This document shows, piece by piece, positions 1-8,683 of a stretch of DNA of 64,000 nucleotides. The notes beneath the pieces were generated by a model. The model had not been told where the DNA came from, searched no databases, and worked only from the letters and a program-made list of their open reading frames with translations. Source of the DNA: FEN-987 sp964598845. GTDB lineage: Archaea > Thermoproteota > Bathyarchaeia > 40CM-2-53-6. Every line of letters starts with the position of its first letter. Positions within the stretch are counted from its first letter, which is position 1. The position numbers were made by a program, and so were the translations under genes. The stretch covers positions 1-64,000 of the forward strand of contig CAZRDM010000012.1 of assembly GCA_964598845.1 (NCBI GenBank). Direction: 5' to 3'.

Positions 1-424
1 TGTCTGCGCGTTTTGCAATCTCGGGCTCAGCGAGCCCTTCCGCCAACACGAGCTTACCGCGCACATCTCTTCTAGAGAATTCTTCCTCGGAACCCCAACC
101 TACGTAATTCATCTCCGCCTCCGTTCCATCGTGTGGGGTTGATGGAGCTAGCGCGGCTGAAACGCCTTCAATTTTCCTATACTCTGGCAAAGTAACGAAG
201 AGTTCCGCTGCTTCCGGATAGCCGATGTAAGCATCAAAACGGTGTTCTGTGACTTTCAACCCATATCTTCCAAGCTCACTCTTCACATACTCCAGCGACT
301 TGGCCTCATCATGGCTCCCTGATATCCTGACATACCTAGAAATCTCGTGAACGTGCTTCATCAGGATCTCCGAAGAGACTTCTTGTGCGATTTGCTTCTC
401 CAAACCGGAAAAAGTGGATTGCAT
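1..424 (-). CDS. M28-family metallopeptidase, N-terminal part (runs off the left edge)
   Basis: I read this frame from the reverse strand; it has no stop up to the window edge. It starts with an ATG at 424 (an in-frame ATG at 457 would add 11 residues). The N-terminus carries the pattern RISGSHDEAKSLEYVKSELG, followed by GLKVTEHRFDAY and a segment DVRGKLVLAEGL. This is the usual opening of M28 zinc aminopeptidases with a protease-associated (PA) domain inserted before the catalytic domain. The zinc ligands lie outside the window, so activity cannot be judged. It diverges from the oxidoreductase genes starting at 544, leaving about 90-120 bases for both promoters. Family assignment is by pattern recognition; other PA-domain M28-like proteins remain possible. 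Confidence 0.72.
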   Translation of the reverse strand, partial: MQSTFSGLEKQIAQEVSSEILMKHVHEISRYVRISGSHDEAKSLEYVKSELGRYGLKVTEHRFDAYIGYPEAAELFVTLPEYRKIEGVSAALAPSTPHDGTEAEMNYVGWGSEEEFSRRDVRGKLVLAEGLAEPEIAKRAD

Positions 425-543
425 ATATTTCGGCCTGTCATCGATCTCCCAGATCATTTAACAGTTGCCACGAATCGCGTCCAACCTTTCCTTACGTAAG
501 CCTGAATACGTCTCGAATGTCGAATAGGGGAAGATTGTCAGCC

Positions 544-1518
544 ATGTCAAAAGAAGATTACCTGATCGCTTGTATTGGAGCTGGAACGATAGGGCGCAGC
601 TGGGCGACGATATTCGCTGGGAAGGGATATCAAGTCATCTTAGAGGACATCGATCCGACAGCTCTTAAGTTGGCAAAGAAGATCATCGCTTCAAATTTCC
701 GAGAATTGATAAGTTTCCGTCTATTGAACAAGGCCGATGCAGCAGGAGCAAGAAGCCGAATAGCTTACACAACGGACCTCAGAGAGGCAGTGTTGAACGC
801 GGATTTTGTTCAAGAATCCGTCCCGGAATCTCTTCCCTTGAAGAAACAGATGTTCGCCAAGATCAGCTCGATCGCTCCTCCTCGGTCTATCATTGCCAGC
901 AGTACCGGCGGGTTCCTCATGTCGCAAATTCAGTCAGCCGCCTCTCGACCCGACAAGTGCGTTGTCGTTCATCCCTGTCAGTTTCCAGTTCACTTGACGA
1001 AGCTTGTTGAGGTCGTGCCGGGTATGGCAACGAGTCATAGTACCGTACGAACAACCTGCAATATGATGAAAAAGATTGGAAAGAACCCTATAGTCCTCAA
1101 AAAGGAGATTTCAGATTACATCTCGAACCGACTCCAGTTTGCGCTCTTACGAGAAGCCTTGGACATGGTAGGGAGAGCCATAGTCTCTGCCGAAGATGTT
1201 GACTTCACACTCTGCGAGGTTACACGGACTTCTTACTGCATCGGATTGGGGCCGTTCCTGTCAATGCATCTTCATGGAGGACCTCACGCTCTCGGAGGAA
1301 TCGAGGCAGCAGTGGGATATTACGCAAAGGTTTTGCCTGATACTTGGAGGAGCTTAGCAAAGTGGGTGAACATACCGAGGCCCGTTATTCTCGGTGTTCA
1401 GAAAAGCGTCCGCGAACTCGTGAGGAAGCGGAGAATAGACGAGAGGCAGTTGAACCGTCAGATTAATCGAAGCCTACTACGTATCGCTCGTGGCGTCTGG
1501 GGAAAGAGCGCAAGATAG
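544..1518 (+). CDS. 3-hydroxyacyl-CoA dehydrogenase family NAD-dependent enzyme
   Basis: A 324-residue protein with a Rossmann fold. GxGxxG is visible at residues 12-17 (IGAGTIGRSW), an acidic ED near residue 36 suits NAD, QESVPE lies near 91-96, and HPCQFPVH near 143-150 holds the catalytic His of this family. The length matches the short lambda-crystallin/L-gulonate dehydrogenase-type members rather than fatty-acid beta-oxidation enzymes. I chose the ATG at 544 because the longer open frame from 385 adds a low-complexity leader with no homology-like pattern and overlaps the divergent peptidase. It is first in a same-strand run with an F420 oxidoreductase and two Gfo/Idh/MocA proteins, suggesting a hydroxy-acid or sugar-acid catabolic set. 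The substrate is unknown. Confidence 0.82.
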   Translation: MSKEDYLIACIGAGTIGRSWATIFAGKGYQVILEDIDPTALKLAKKIIASNFRELISFRLLNKADAAGARSRIAYTTDLREAVLNADFVQESVPESLPLKKQMFAKISSIAPPRSIIASSTGGFLMSQIQSAASRPDKCVVVHPCQFPVHLTKLVEVVPGMATSHSTVRTTCNMMKKIGKNPIVLKKEISDYISNRLQFALLREALDMVGRAIVSAEDVDFTLCEVTRTSYCIGLGPFLSMHLHGGPHALGGIEAAVGYYAKVLPDTWRSLAKWVNIPRPVILGVQKSVRELVRKRRIDERQLNRQINRSLLRIARGVWGKSAR

Positions 1519-1561
1519 ATACATCGAACAACGAGAGCCATTTCTAGGAAGGCGTTAACTG

Positions 1562-2458
1562 ATGCGATTCGGAGCATGTATCCCGCACTACGGTGTTCCT
1601 GCTTCAAAGAAGGCTATTTCTGATTTCTGTAAGCTAGCAGAAGAATTGATGTTCGATTCTGTTTGGACGACAGATCATCTTGCAGTAAGCAAGAAGTATA
1701 CCGATCCGTACGGTAACATCTTCGAAAGCCTCGTAACGCTGGCCTTCATTGCTGCTGCAACAGAGCATGTGAAGCTAGGGACCTCGATCATTGTTCTCCC
1801 AATGCGTGATCCGATTCTCTTCGCCAAACAAGTTGCTTCTCTAGACGCATTGAGCGACGGAAGAATAATCTTGGGACTGGGAGTAGGTTGGATGGAAGAG
1901 GAGTTCGCGACGCTCAAGTCGAACTATAAAGACCGCGGGAAGATCATGAATGAACAGATACGGCTACTCAGGGTTCTATGGACACTGGAGGAACCCAGAT
2001 TCGAGGGACGTTTCTTCAAGGTTGCTGACGCTGTCATCCTACCAAAACCGATCCAGAAGAATGGGCCACCAATCTGGATTGGGGGAAGCTCATCCGCAGC
2101 GATTAGGCGAGCGGCCAATCTTGGAGATGGATGGCACCCAGTCGGTCTCTCACCCAAAGAGATAGTGGCAGGCAGGAAGAAGCTTAAATCCTTCATCAAA
2201 GACGATCGAAAAATTGTAACATGCGTTCGATTACCTGTAGAAATATCACAAACCGCTTCGACCACATATGCCCTAAGTTCTGGTGAGCAAGCTTACATGC
2301 TTGGAGGGACACGCGAACAGATCCTCAGGGAGCTTGAAGCTTTTCGAGAGGCAGGGCTAGATCACTTGATATGCTTCTTTGGAAACAAACCGTATGAATT
2401 CGTCGAGTCACAAGCGAGGCAATTCGCCGAAAATATCATTCCATCCTTCAGTCAGTGA
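1562..2458 (+). CDS. LLM-class F420-dependent oxidoreductase
   Basis: A 298-residue luciferase-like monooxygenase-superfamily protein. Diagnostic segments are the N-terminal FGACIPHYG, SVWTTDHL near residue 38, KLGTSIIVLPMRDP near 77-90, and GRIILGLGVGWMEEEF near 100, then IWIGGSSSAAIRRAANLGDGWHPVG, a typical F420/FMN-binding layout. Family members in archaea reduce or oxidise substrates with coenzyme F420. The ATG at 1562 follows an AGGAAGG ribosome-binding motif about ten bases upstream. It sits 43 bases after the dehydrogenase and 31 before the Gfo/Idh gene, consistent with one operon. The substrate cannot be inferred. Confidence 0.86.
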   Translation: MRFGACIPHYGVPASKKAISDFCKLAEELMFDSVWTTDHLAVSKKYTDPYGNIFESLVTLAFIAAATEHVKLGTSIIVLPMRDPILFAKQVASLDALSDGRIILGLGVGWMEEEFATLKSNYKDRGKIMNEQIRLLRVLWTLEEPRFEGRFFKVADAVILPKPIQKNGPPIWIGGSSSAAIRRAANLGDGWHPVGLSPKEIVAGRKKLKSFIKDDRKIVTCVRLPVEISQTASTTYALSSGEQAYMLGGTREQILRELEAFREAGLDHLICFFGNKPYEFVESQARQFAENIIPSFSQ

Positions 2459-2489
2459 GCCATAATATCTAGCAAGACCGGAGGCGCTA

Positions 2490-3527
2490 TTGGCATTGTG
2501 GAAGTCCGGCAAGACGATTGGACTGGGCGTGATTGGCTGTGGGTCCATAGCTCAGGAATCTCATCTCCCCGCGATATGTAGAATTCCTTCGTTAAGACTC
2601 GTGGCAGTCGCTGACATTGACGAGCCAAGAGCCCAGTTAGCGAAAGAAAAATTCGGAGCTCTGTATAAGTACCGTGACTACAGGCATTTGCTTCAGAACA
2701 AGGATGTAGACGCTGTTGACATTTGCACGCAAACCAAGTATCACGCGGAGATAACGATCGCTGTTGCCCAATCTGGAAAGCATGTACTATGCGAGAAACC
2801 GATCGCACTTAGTCTTGAAGAGGCTGATCGTATGATAGAGGTCTGCTCAAAGAACAACGTGAAACTTATGATCGCTCACTCCCGCAGATTCATTCCTCGC
2901 TATCGTATCGTAAGACAAATCATCAGGGAAGGACGAATTGGAAGAGTGATCTGGGCAACGCAGATATCGAGACGCCACTTGGTTGAACCTAGCTCGTGGT
3001 ACTTCGACCCTAAGATGACTTACGGACCGATCGCAGAGGTTGGTATTCACGAAGCAGACTTGCTCAGGTGGATGTTCGGGGACGAGGTGGTGGAAGTTCA
3101 AGGAGTTGCCAGAGCAAGAAGCCCAGACGCACAGCTTTACGATCAAGTATTCGCTGCGCTCAGATTCAAGAATGGAGCCGTGGCTTCTTTTGAGGTGGGT
3201 TACGTGCTTCCTAAGAGTTACACACAATATACGACTCTGGAAGTTCTAGGTTCTACGGGGCTGGTATCTGCTTCTGACACCCACATGAACGTCGCTATCC
3301 AAGGTCGTGATGAAGGAATCACCTATCCTTTAGCTTACTCGGATCTACTCAGTGTCAATACAGCCTACGAGGACGAAATATGGGCCTTCGCCGATTCGAT
3401 AATCAAGGAAAAGGAGCCTCCCGTTACAGGCGCCGATGCACACGCGGCCCTCGAGATCGTCTTAGCAACTCTCCAATCGATCAAAGAGAGAAGACCTGTA
3501 CAACTGCCTGTCAGGAGCGCAAGCTGA
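2490..3527 (+). CDS. Gfo/Idh/MocA family oxidoreductase
   Basis: A 345-residue NAD(P)-dependent oxidoreductase. The N-terminal Rossmann motif is GVIGCGSIAQ (residues 13-22), and the family signature CEKPIAL (about 101-107) carries the conserved Lys-Pro next to the active site. The C-terminal half has the alpha/beta substrate domain, with GIHEADLLRW at about 178-187 in the region of the catalytic His. Translation starts at a TTG at 2490, supported by GGAGG eight bases upstream. It is followed after 2 bases by a degenerate paralogue. Members act on sugars, inositols and related polyols or imines; the substrate is not readable here. Confidence 0.88.
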   Translation: MALWKSGKTIGLGVIGCGSIAQESHLPAICRIPSLRLVAVADIDEPRAQLAKEKFGALYKYRDYRHLLQNKDVDAVDICTQTKYHAEITIAVAQSGKHVLCEKPIALSLEEADRMIEVCSKNNVKLMIAHSRRFIPRYRIVRQIIREGRIGRVIWATQISRRHLVEPSSWYFDPKMTYGPIAEVGIHEADLLRWMFGDEVVEVQGVARARSPDAQLYDQVFAALRFKNGAVASFEVGYVLPKSYTQYTTLEVLGSTGLVSASDTHMNVAIQGRDEGITYPLAYSDLLSVNTAYEDEIWAFADSIIKEKEPPVTGADAHAALEIVLATLQSIKERRPVQLPVRSAS

Positions 3528-3529
3528 GC

Positions 3530-4381
3530 ATGAGGACCATCGGCCTCTTCAAATTACCGGGATCCACGCCAGACCATGAGCCTTCCCGAGGAAGAGACTG
3601 GAGGCTGATCGCGCTACCCGCCAAAGGCGCAAGGAGGGGACCTTCAGAGCGTGCCATCGCTGATTCGAGACTCGATGCCATCGCCATCCTAGGTCTAGGT
3701 TTGAGGAAGACACTATACGCCGAGAAAGCGCTACTATCAGGAAAACATGTTCTAGTCGACTTCCCACTTGGTCATGACTTCGGGGAGATATCGCGACTTG
3801 AGAAAATCGCGGAAGACCGGGAGCTTTGCATATATTCGCCAAACCTCTTGAGGACGGAGTCTGGTATTCAGGAGCTTAAGCGGATGGCCAGTGGTTCATC
3901 TGGTAAGATACTTTCCCTAACCATTACGTGCGGCTTGAATACTAGGTTCGAAAGCTCCGAATGGTCAATGAAACTAATGCAATTGCTCGATCTATCCGAG
4001 TGGATCGCAGAGTCTAGGTGCGTGGAAGCATACGGTCGGAAGTCAACCAATCACCCATCGAGTGTAGCCCTCGTCGTCACCCTGTCCTTCGACAGTGGCG
4101 TGAAAACACTGTTGAACCTTTACTCAGCTCCGAAGAATCCTATGAGGCTCTGGATAGATGGTATCTTTGAGCACTCTGTTGCGCATGTCGACCCTTACGC
4201 ACAGACTGTCAGATTAAGTCGATTTAGCGATAACACAGGTGAGACCGTAAATTGGGCGCCATCACCGCTGAGCATAGCTATCGAAGATTTTGTTGCGCAC
4301 ATCCGGAGTGAGAAACGTATTTCGCTTTCGGACGATCTAGAACGGATCTTCACCCTCGCCTGTAATGTGCTCACAAACTAG
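3530..4381 (+). CDS. Degenerate Gfo/Idh/MocA-like protein, probably not a dehydrogenase
   Basis: A 283-residue protein starting at the ATG two bases after the preceding gene, hence translationally coupled. The segment KALLSGKHVLVDFPLGHDFGE (residues 67-87) lines up with SGKHVLCEKP of the gene before it, but EKP has become DFP, so the active-site lysine is missing. The N-terminal first beta strand has no GxGxxG (it begins RTIGLFKLPGSTP). The C-terminal half still looks like a Gfo/Idh substrate domain. A longer frame from 3380 exists but overlaps the upstream gene. It could be a regulatory or structural partner of the active enzyme, or a decaying duplicate. Confidence is good for the relationship, low for function. 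Confidence 0.66.
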   Translation: MRTIGLFKLPGSTPDHEPSRGRDWRLIALPAKGARRGPSERAIADSRLDAIAILGLGLRKTLYAEKALLSGKHVLVDFPLGHDFGEISRLEKIAEDRELCIYSPNLLRTESGIQELKRMASGSSGKILSLTITCGLNTRFESSEWSMKLMQLLDLSEWIAESRCVEAYGRKSTNHPSSVALVVTLSFDSGVKTLLNLYSAPKNPMRLWIDGIFEHSVAHVDPYAQTVRLSRFSDNTGETVNWAPSPLSIAIEDFVAHIRSEKRISLSDDLERIFTLACNVLTN

Positions 4382-4684
4382 GGACCCTGCTCTGCCAAAT
4401 AGCAGAGGCAGAAGTCGATGTGAGGCCTGTTCCTGGAATGTCAGCATCCCTGAACTGATGAGCTTCGCCAAGATCTACACATTAACGGCAATGTACTCCC
4501 TCGGCTTTCAAGACAGACGATAAACCTCTGCGAGCGCAATATAGAGATCCTATCATACGACGATGGCCAAAGCGTAGCCTTGGAAAAACCGGTTGATCGG
4601 AAACAAAAAGGTCGACTCCAGAGATTCCAGAAAATGGATCCGGAGTCTAAACCCAGACTTTCTCAAGCATTCTTAGGGCGTTGA
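4382..4684 (+). pseudogene. Possible gene relic in the 4.4-4.6 kb gap
   Basis: The 265-base space between the oxidoreductase run and the M19 peptidase has no complete gene. One forward frame from about 4498 to 4684 stays open and reads like protein in its middle (NIEILSYDDGQSVALEKP). It has no start codon, and its end overlaps the opposite-strand M19 gene. It may be the tail of another oxidoreductase-like gene. This is weak evidence; no other feature is visible in the gap. Confidence 0.25.
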
Positions 4685-5879
4685 GTCCGATGACCTTCGC
4701 GATCTCGCCATCGGAGTATCCGTGTTCTATCATCCAACGCGGAATGTTGATGAACTCATTGAGATTCTCTAGTCCCTTGACATATCCAGGATCTTCAACC
4801 CCGGGCGGAATTGGCCATGGGGCCTCTTGTTTTCGTCCGGGTCTTGTGTAGCGTCCCCTGAGCATGTGTGCGTCCCAATACTTGTACAAGCCCTGATGGT
4901 CGCCGTAGAGGGTATCAGGTCCGCAACCGACATGATCGATGCCCATCAGCTTTATGCAGTATTCGACGCATTCCATGTAACTCTCGATGTTACCGACAGG
5001 GTTCTTCTTTGTTCTCAGTCCAGTCCCAGCACCGCCGACGCCGATCATTCCGTCCTTTTCAGCCAATGCGTGTAGAACCTCATCACTTGTTGTGTGACCT
5101 TGAGCGATGGCTGCGGGTCCACTGTGACTGTTATAGACTGGCTTCTCGCTTGCCTCAATCGTATCAAGAGCTGTTTGGTCGTTGGTGTGACCTATATCGA
5201 TTAGCATTCCCAGTTTGTTCATGCGCTTCACAGCGTCGTAACCAAAATCCGTAAGAGTGGTGGTTGTGTCTTTCTCGCCCATACCACCACCGAGCATGTT
5301 TGATTCGCTGTAGCAGATGCCCATACTTCTCACGCCCATACCGTACAGAATATCGATCCTATCCAATTCGTTCTCGATTGGTGTGGCCGATTCGAGACAT
5401 AGGACTAGAGCGATCTTACCATCCTCGTGAGCGTCTCTAACGTCCTTGACACGGAAGCATGGGATGACTAAGTCTTGGTGGTGAATGTCACTTAGGCGTA
5501 TGCCAATGTCATGAATAACATCATTCCATTTCCAACCCATGTAACTTGTTACGATGGCTGTTCCGTTCATGAGATTGTCGAAGATGCAGTCCAGTCCGCT
5601 GACACTAAGGGCTTCATAGGCCGTGAAGTCTCGACCGAGATGTTGGGCCTCCATGACCTGACTCGGGTCCTCGGGGAGGATAACAGGGTGGTCATGGAGA
5701 GAGATGAGAATGTTCTTCTTCACTATCTCCTCAAAACGTTCTTCTTCGTTCTTGGATAAAGGCAGAATATACGGAGGGACTCTATTGAACTCTTTTGCTA
5801 GTTTCAGCTCCTTGTAATCGAATCCCGGCTTTAGATATTGGAACGCTTTGTAACCATCATACTTCTTGTTTCTTCCCAT
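4647..5879 (-). CDS. Membrane dipeptidase-like protein, peptidase family M19
   Basis: A 410-residue metal-dependent hydrolase of the renal dipeptidase family. Visible zinc-site regions are SLHDHP near residue 60 (in place of the usual DGHND), MLIDIGHTND near 230 and VYNSHSGPAAI near 250, followed by the usual VGGAGTGLRT and HVGCGPDTL segments. The first motif is unusual (HDH rather than HxD), so the substrate may differ from ordinary dipeptides. I prefer the ATG at 5879: TGTGATCC, matching the archaeal 16S tail, precedes it closely, whereas the GTG at 5888 lies within that motif. It fits the peptide-degrading theme of the region and diverges from the racemase gene at 6043. Confidence 0.84.
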   Translation of the reverse strand: MGRNKKYDGYKAFQYLKPGFDYKELKLAKEFNRVPPYILPLSKNEEERFEEIVKKNILISLHDHPVILPEDPSQVMEAQHLGRDFTAYEALSVSGLDCIFDNLMNGTAIVTSYMGWKWNDVIHDIGIRLSDIHHQDLVIPCFRVKDVRDAHEDGKIALVLCLESATPIENELDRIDILYGMGVRSMGICYSESNMLGGGMGEKDTTTTLTDFGYDAVKRMNKLGMLIDIGHTNDQTALDTIEASEKPVYNSHSGPAAIAQGHTTSDEVLHALAEKDGMIGVGGAGTGLRTKKNPVGNIESYMECVEYCIKLMGIDHVGCGPDTLYGDHQGLYKYWDAHMLRGRYTRPGRKQEAPWPIPPGVEDPGYVKGLENLNEFINIPRWMIEHGYSDGEIAKVIGLNALRMLEKVWV

Positions 5880-6002
5880 TCGGATCACATCAAATCATGT
5901 GCGGAAAGACATGGGGAACAGATATAGATGTCGAATGAATTTCTGCACTTCTTGGTATCGTCTGAATAGTCTTCGTTGCTCCCAAGACAGACGAGGCTCA
6001 GT

Positions 6003-6013
6003 TTTTTGTATAC
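6003..6013 (+). promoter_or_regulatory. Putative TATA box for the racemase gene
   Basis: The stretch TTTTTTGTATA lies 30-40 bases before the ATG at 6043, the distance expected for an archaeal TATA box with a short leader. Sequence-only prediction. Confidence 0.45.
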
Positions 6014-6042
6014 CATGTGATCTTGATAGACGGGAATGAAAC

Positions 6043-6792
6043 ATGAGAAAGATTGCTTTCATCTCGGGAGGCTATGGACCGCTGTCTTCCGAATTGAAGA
6101 GGAGGCATGCCATTCTTCAAGCTGCAGCTTCGCCTGGAACGCAAGTAGATATGTACGGGGGCAAAGGTTCAATCGAATCCAGAAAGGGAGAGTCCACCGA
6201 TACAGAGCAAATCGGTGTCACGGAATCCGAATACGCTCTAGTTCACGATATACCAAAAGATATCCAAGTTGTCATGGATGCCGAACAGGAAGGATACGGC
6301 GCCGTCATTCTCGCCTGCGGAGCAGACCCTGGGTTATCAGCAATCCGAGAAGTAGTCTCGATCCCCGTCGTGGGGCCGGGCACGACGGCGCGACACGTCT
6401 GCTCGCTGATAAGCCACAGATTTACCCTCTTGACAACCGGCAAAAGCAGCTCATTGAAGGTGCTCTCTGAGTACGAAGAACCACATGGTTTGGGTCGGTG
6501 GGTTTCGACAAGATCCATCGGACTCGGGGTCTTGGAGGTGCGAGAGAAACCTGAAGAAGCTTTCAGGACAACATTGCGAGAGGCTAAGGCTGGTATGGTA
6601 GAAGACGGGTCGGATGCATTCACCTATGGATGCATGAGCATGGCGTTCTTGGACATGGACAAGAGGCTGGAGAGTGAGCTTGGAGTTCCATTCGTCAACC
6701 CGGCGAAAGTGGCTGTGCGGATGGCGGAGATGTACATCGACCTCGGCATAAGACACAGCAAACTAACATTTCCATCGCCATTCAAGCGCTGA
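6043..6792 (+). CDS. Aspartate/glutamate/hydantoin racemase family protein
   Basis: A 249-residue protein of the two-domain, cofactor-independent racemase fold. The two catalytic cysteines sit in ILACGADPGL (about residues 88-97) and TYGCMSMAF (about 193-201), the expected mirror positions of this family. The pattern is closest to the hydantoin/AroM-like branch, but racemisation of a free amino acid is equally possible. It has its own putative TATA box and a GGGA ribosome-binding motif. It lies among peptidase genes (M19 before, M20 after), suggesting it handles D- or L-amino acids or cyclic amides released from peptides. Confidence 0.78.
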   Translation: MRKIAFISGGYGPLSSELKRRHAILQAAASPGTQVDMYGGKGSIESRKGESTDTEQIGVTESEYALVHDIPKDIQVVMDAEQEGYGAVILACGADPGLSAIREVVSIPVVGPGTTARHVCSLISHRFTLLTTGKSSSLKVLSEYEEPHGLGRWVSTRSIGLGVLEVREKPEEAFRTTLREAKAGMVEDGSDAFTYGCMSMAFLDMDKRLESELGVPFVNPAKVAVRMAEMYIDLGIRHSKLTFPSPFKR

Positions 6793-6849
6793 TTTCCAGC
6801 AACAAGGACGTCAGCAAATAGGATCTCCGGAAGAACGAGTCGAGCTGGC

Positions 6850-7228
6850 CTATGCGTGCTGCATTCTCCCTCTTCTCTCGAGCTCGTCAACGAATCTTCC
6901 TATGAGGTTGTCGAGGAATGACCTGAATTGATCTGTGTACACCATTGAGGAGATTTGCATATCTGTTCGTTGCTCTAGCTCCGCAAGAATCGATGCCAAG
7001 AACTTGTCTTCTCCGATGCCTTTGATATGCCTCGACATCGCCAAGACACGCTGCAATGTATCCATCAACCTTTTCGGCCCGTATCTGCAAGGTTCATCGA
7101 TGGTTGTCCGAGCGCTGGTTGGTATGTAAAGCGTGAGTTCAAGAAGGTAGTCGTATTCGATTTGCGTCTGGTCTGGCTAACTCAACGTCTTCAAATTGAT
7201 TCGAGAGTTCGACGTTCCATGTCGCCAT
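6850..7228 (-). pseudogene. DUF6092-like small protein with a broken 5' frame
   Basis: On the reverse strand an open frame runs from just after a TAG near 7177 to a TAG at 6850. It reads EYDYLLELTLYIPTSARTTI, then DEPCRYGPKRLMDTLQRVL, then a helical C-terminus ending in RGRMQHA. The DEPxxYGPxRL motif is what I remember for DUF6092, a family of about 100 residues. This frame has no ATG, GTG or TTG before its middle (TTG at 7068). An ATG at 7228 opens a different frame (MATWNVELSNQ) that would need a one-base shift near 7150-7170 to join it. It is a recent frameshift, a sequence error, or a gene with an unusual start. Function unknown. Confidence 0.55.
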
Positions 7229-7307
7229 ATAAGCCTTGAAACAGTTCCAACGGATTAACGGCAGATACTCTTTTCAGCATCACGACCACGTGGCTTGCAG
7301 AATTCTA

Positions 7308-8672
7308 ATGTCAACCGCGTTGAAGCCGGTCTTCGACTACATTGATGCTCATGTCGAACATTTCATCGAAGGGCTCAAAGGGCTTCTTAGAATTCCGAGT
7401 ATAGCTGTCGAGAACAGGGGACTTGACGAAGCGGCACGATTTCTTGAAAGAACGATCAATGAACTTGGTTTTATTGGGAAGGTGGTGGAGACTCCTGGTT
7501 CACCCATTGTTTTCGGAGAGCGAATAGAAGAATCGGACAAACCGACCATGCTGATCTATGCCCATTATGATGTCCAGTCAGCTGAGCCGCTCAACGCCTG
7601 GATTAGCCCACCTTTCGAACCCACCGCAAGAAACGGTCGGCTGTACGCTCGCGGTGTGGGCGATAATAAGGGGCAGCTCTATGCCCAGTTAATGGGTATC
7701 AAATCATACCTTGCAATCCACAAGAAGCTACCTCTCAATGTCAAACTAGTTTTCGAAGGAGAAGAAGAGAACGATAGTCCGAATCTGCGCGATTTCATGC
7801 TTACGAACAAGGGCAGTTTGAGCGCCGATCTCGTATATGTTTCGGATGGATCGCTTCACGAAAGCGGCACGCCAATAATAGTCTTGGGCGTCCGCGGAAT
7901 AGTCTCTATCGAGCTAAGGACAAGAGGCGCGAACCGAGATCTCCACTCAGGAAACTGGGGCGGCCCAATTCCCAACCCCGCTTGGAGTATGGTAAGGATA
8001 CTCTCAAGCATGCGTGATCCGAGAACGGGGCGGGTCATGATAGAGGGATTATACGACAACGTACGTCCAATATCGGACGAGGATCGTGAGGCGATGAGAA
8101 GGCTGCCTTTCGACGGGAAGAAGATCGGCAGAGACCTCGATCTACCAATACTTAGCAAGATTGATTCAGAACGCTACTATGAACCAATAATGTTCTGGCC
8201 TAACCTCAACATTTGCGCCTTTCAATCGGGATCTGATGTCCGCGGCGTCAAGACCATCATACCTTCTGCTGCCTCCGCGAAGATCGACATACGCCTCGTT
8301 GCCGATCAAGATCCAAACTACGCATTTGAGAAATTCGTTGCCCATGTCAAGGGCTTCGACCCTGATGTCGAAGTTATCAGGTATGGGCAAATGTGGCCGG
8401 CCCGAACTTCGTTATCCAATCCCTATGTTGAGAAGATAGCGCGGGCAGTAGAAGATGTCTATGAGAAGAAACCACTCATCTACCCGTGTGCTGGAGGAAG
8501 CCTACCCACTTACGTCTTCACCGAAATCCTAGGCTTACCCGTGATATCAGTACCATATGCAAACGCGGACGAAGACAATCATGCCCCCAATGAGAACTTG
8601 GTCATCGACAACTTCGTCAAAGGAATCAAGACCTGCGCTAGCGTAATGGAGAGCGTTTCAATGCAAGACTAG
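7308..8672 (+). CDS. M20 family dipeptidase/carboxypeptidase
   Basis: A 454-residue zinc hydrolase. Metal-site segments in order are IYAHYDVQSAEP (about residues 80-91), VGDNKGQ, FEGEEENDSPNL (about 150), RDLHSGNWGG with the lid-domain His, and NADEDNHAPNEN near the C-terminus with the last ligand His. The layout matches M20 dipeptidases that cut dipeptides or release C-terminal residues in the cytoplasm. I chose the ATG at 7308 because MSTALKPVFDYIDAH matches the typical family start; the frame is open from 7236 but the extra 24 residues look unrelated. It probably completes peptide breakdown together with the M19, M28 and M29 enzymes of this window. Confidence 0.9.
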   Translation: MSTALKPVFDYIDAHVEHFIEGLKGLLRIPSIAVENRGLDEAARFLERTINELGFIGKVVETPGSPIVFGERIEESDKPTMLIYAHYDVQSAEPLNAWISPPFEPTARNGRLYARGVGDNKGQLYAQLMGIKSYLAIHKKLPLNVKLVFEGEEENDSPNLRDFMLTNKGSLSADLVYVSDGSLHESGTPIIVLGVRGIVSIELRTRGANRDLHSGNWGGPIPNPAWSMVRILSSMRDPRTGRVMIEGLYDNVRPISDEDREAMRRLPFDGKKIGRDLDLPILSKIDSERYYEPIMFWPNLNICAFQSGSDVRGVKTIIPSAASAKIDIRLVADQDPNYAFEKFVAHVKGFDPDVEVIRYGQMWPARTSLSNPYVEKIARAVEDVYEKKPLIYPCAGGSLPTYVFTEILGLPVISVPYANADEDNHAPNENLVIDNFVKGIKTCASVMESVSMQD

Positions 8673-8683
8673 GCTGCGGCGCG

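Noticed and set aside
385..543. Extended N-terminus of the dehydrogenase at 544
   Set aside because: Residues are low in similarity to the family and overlap the divergent M28 peptidase start.
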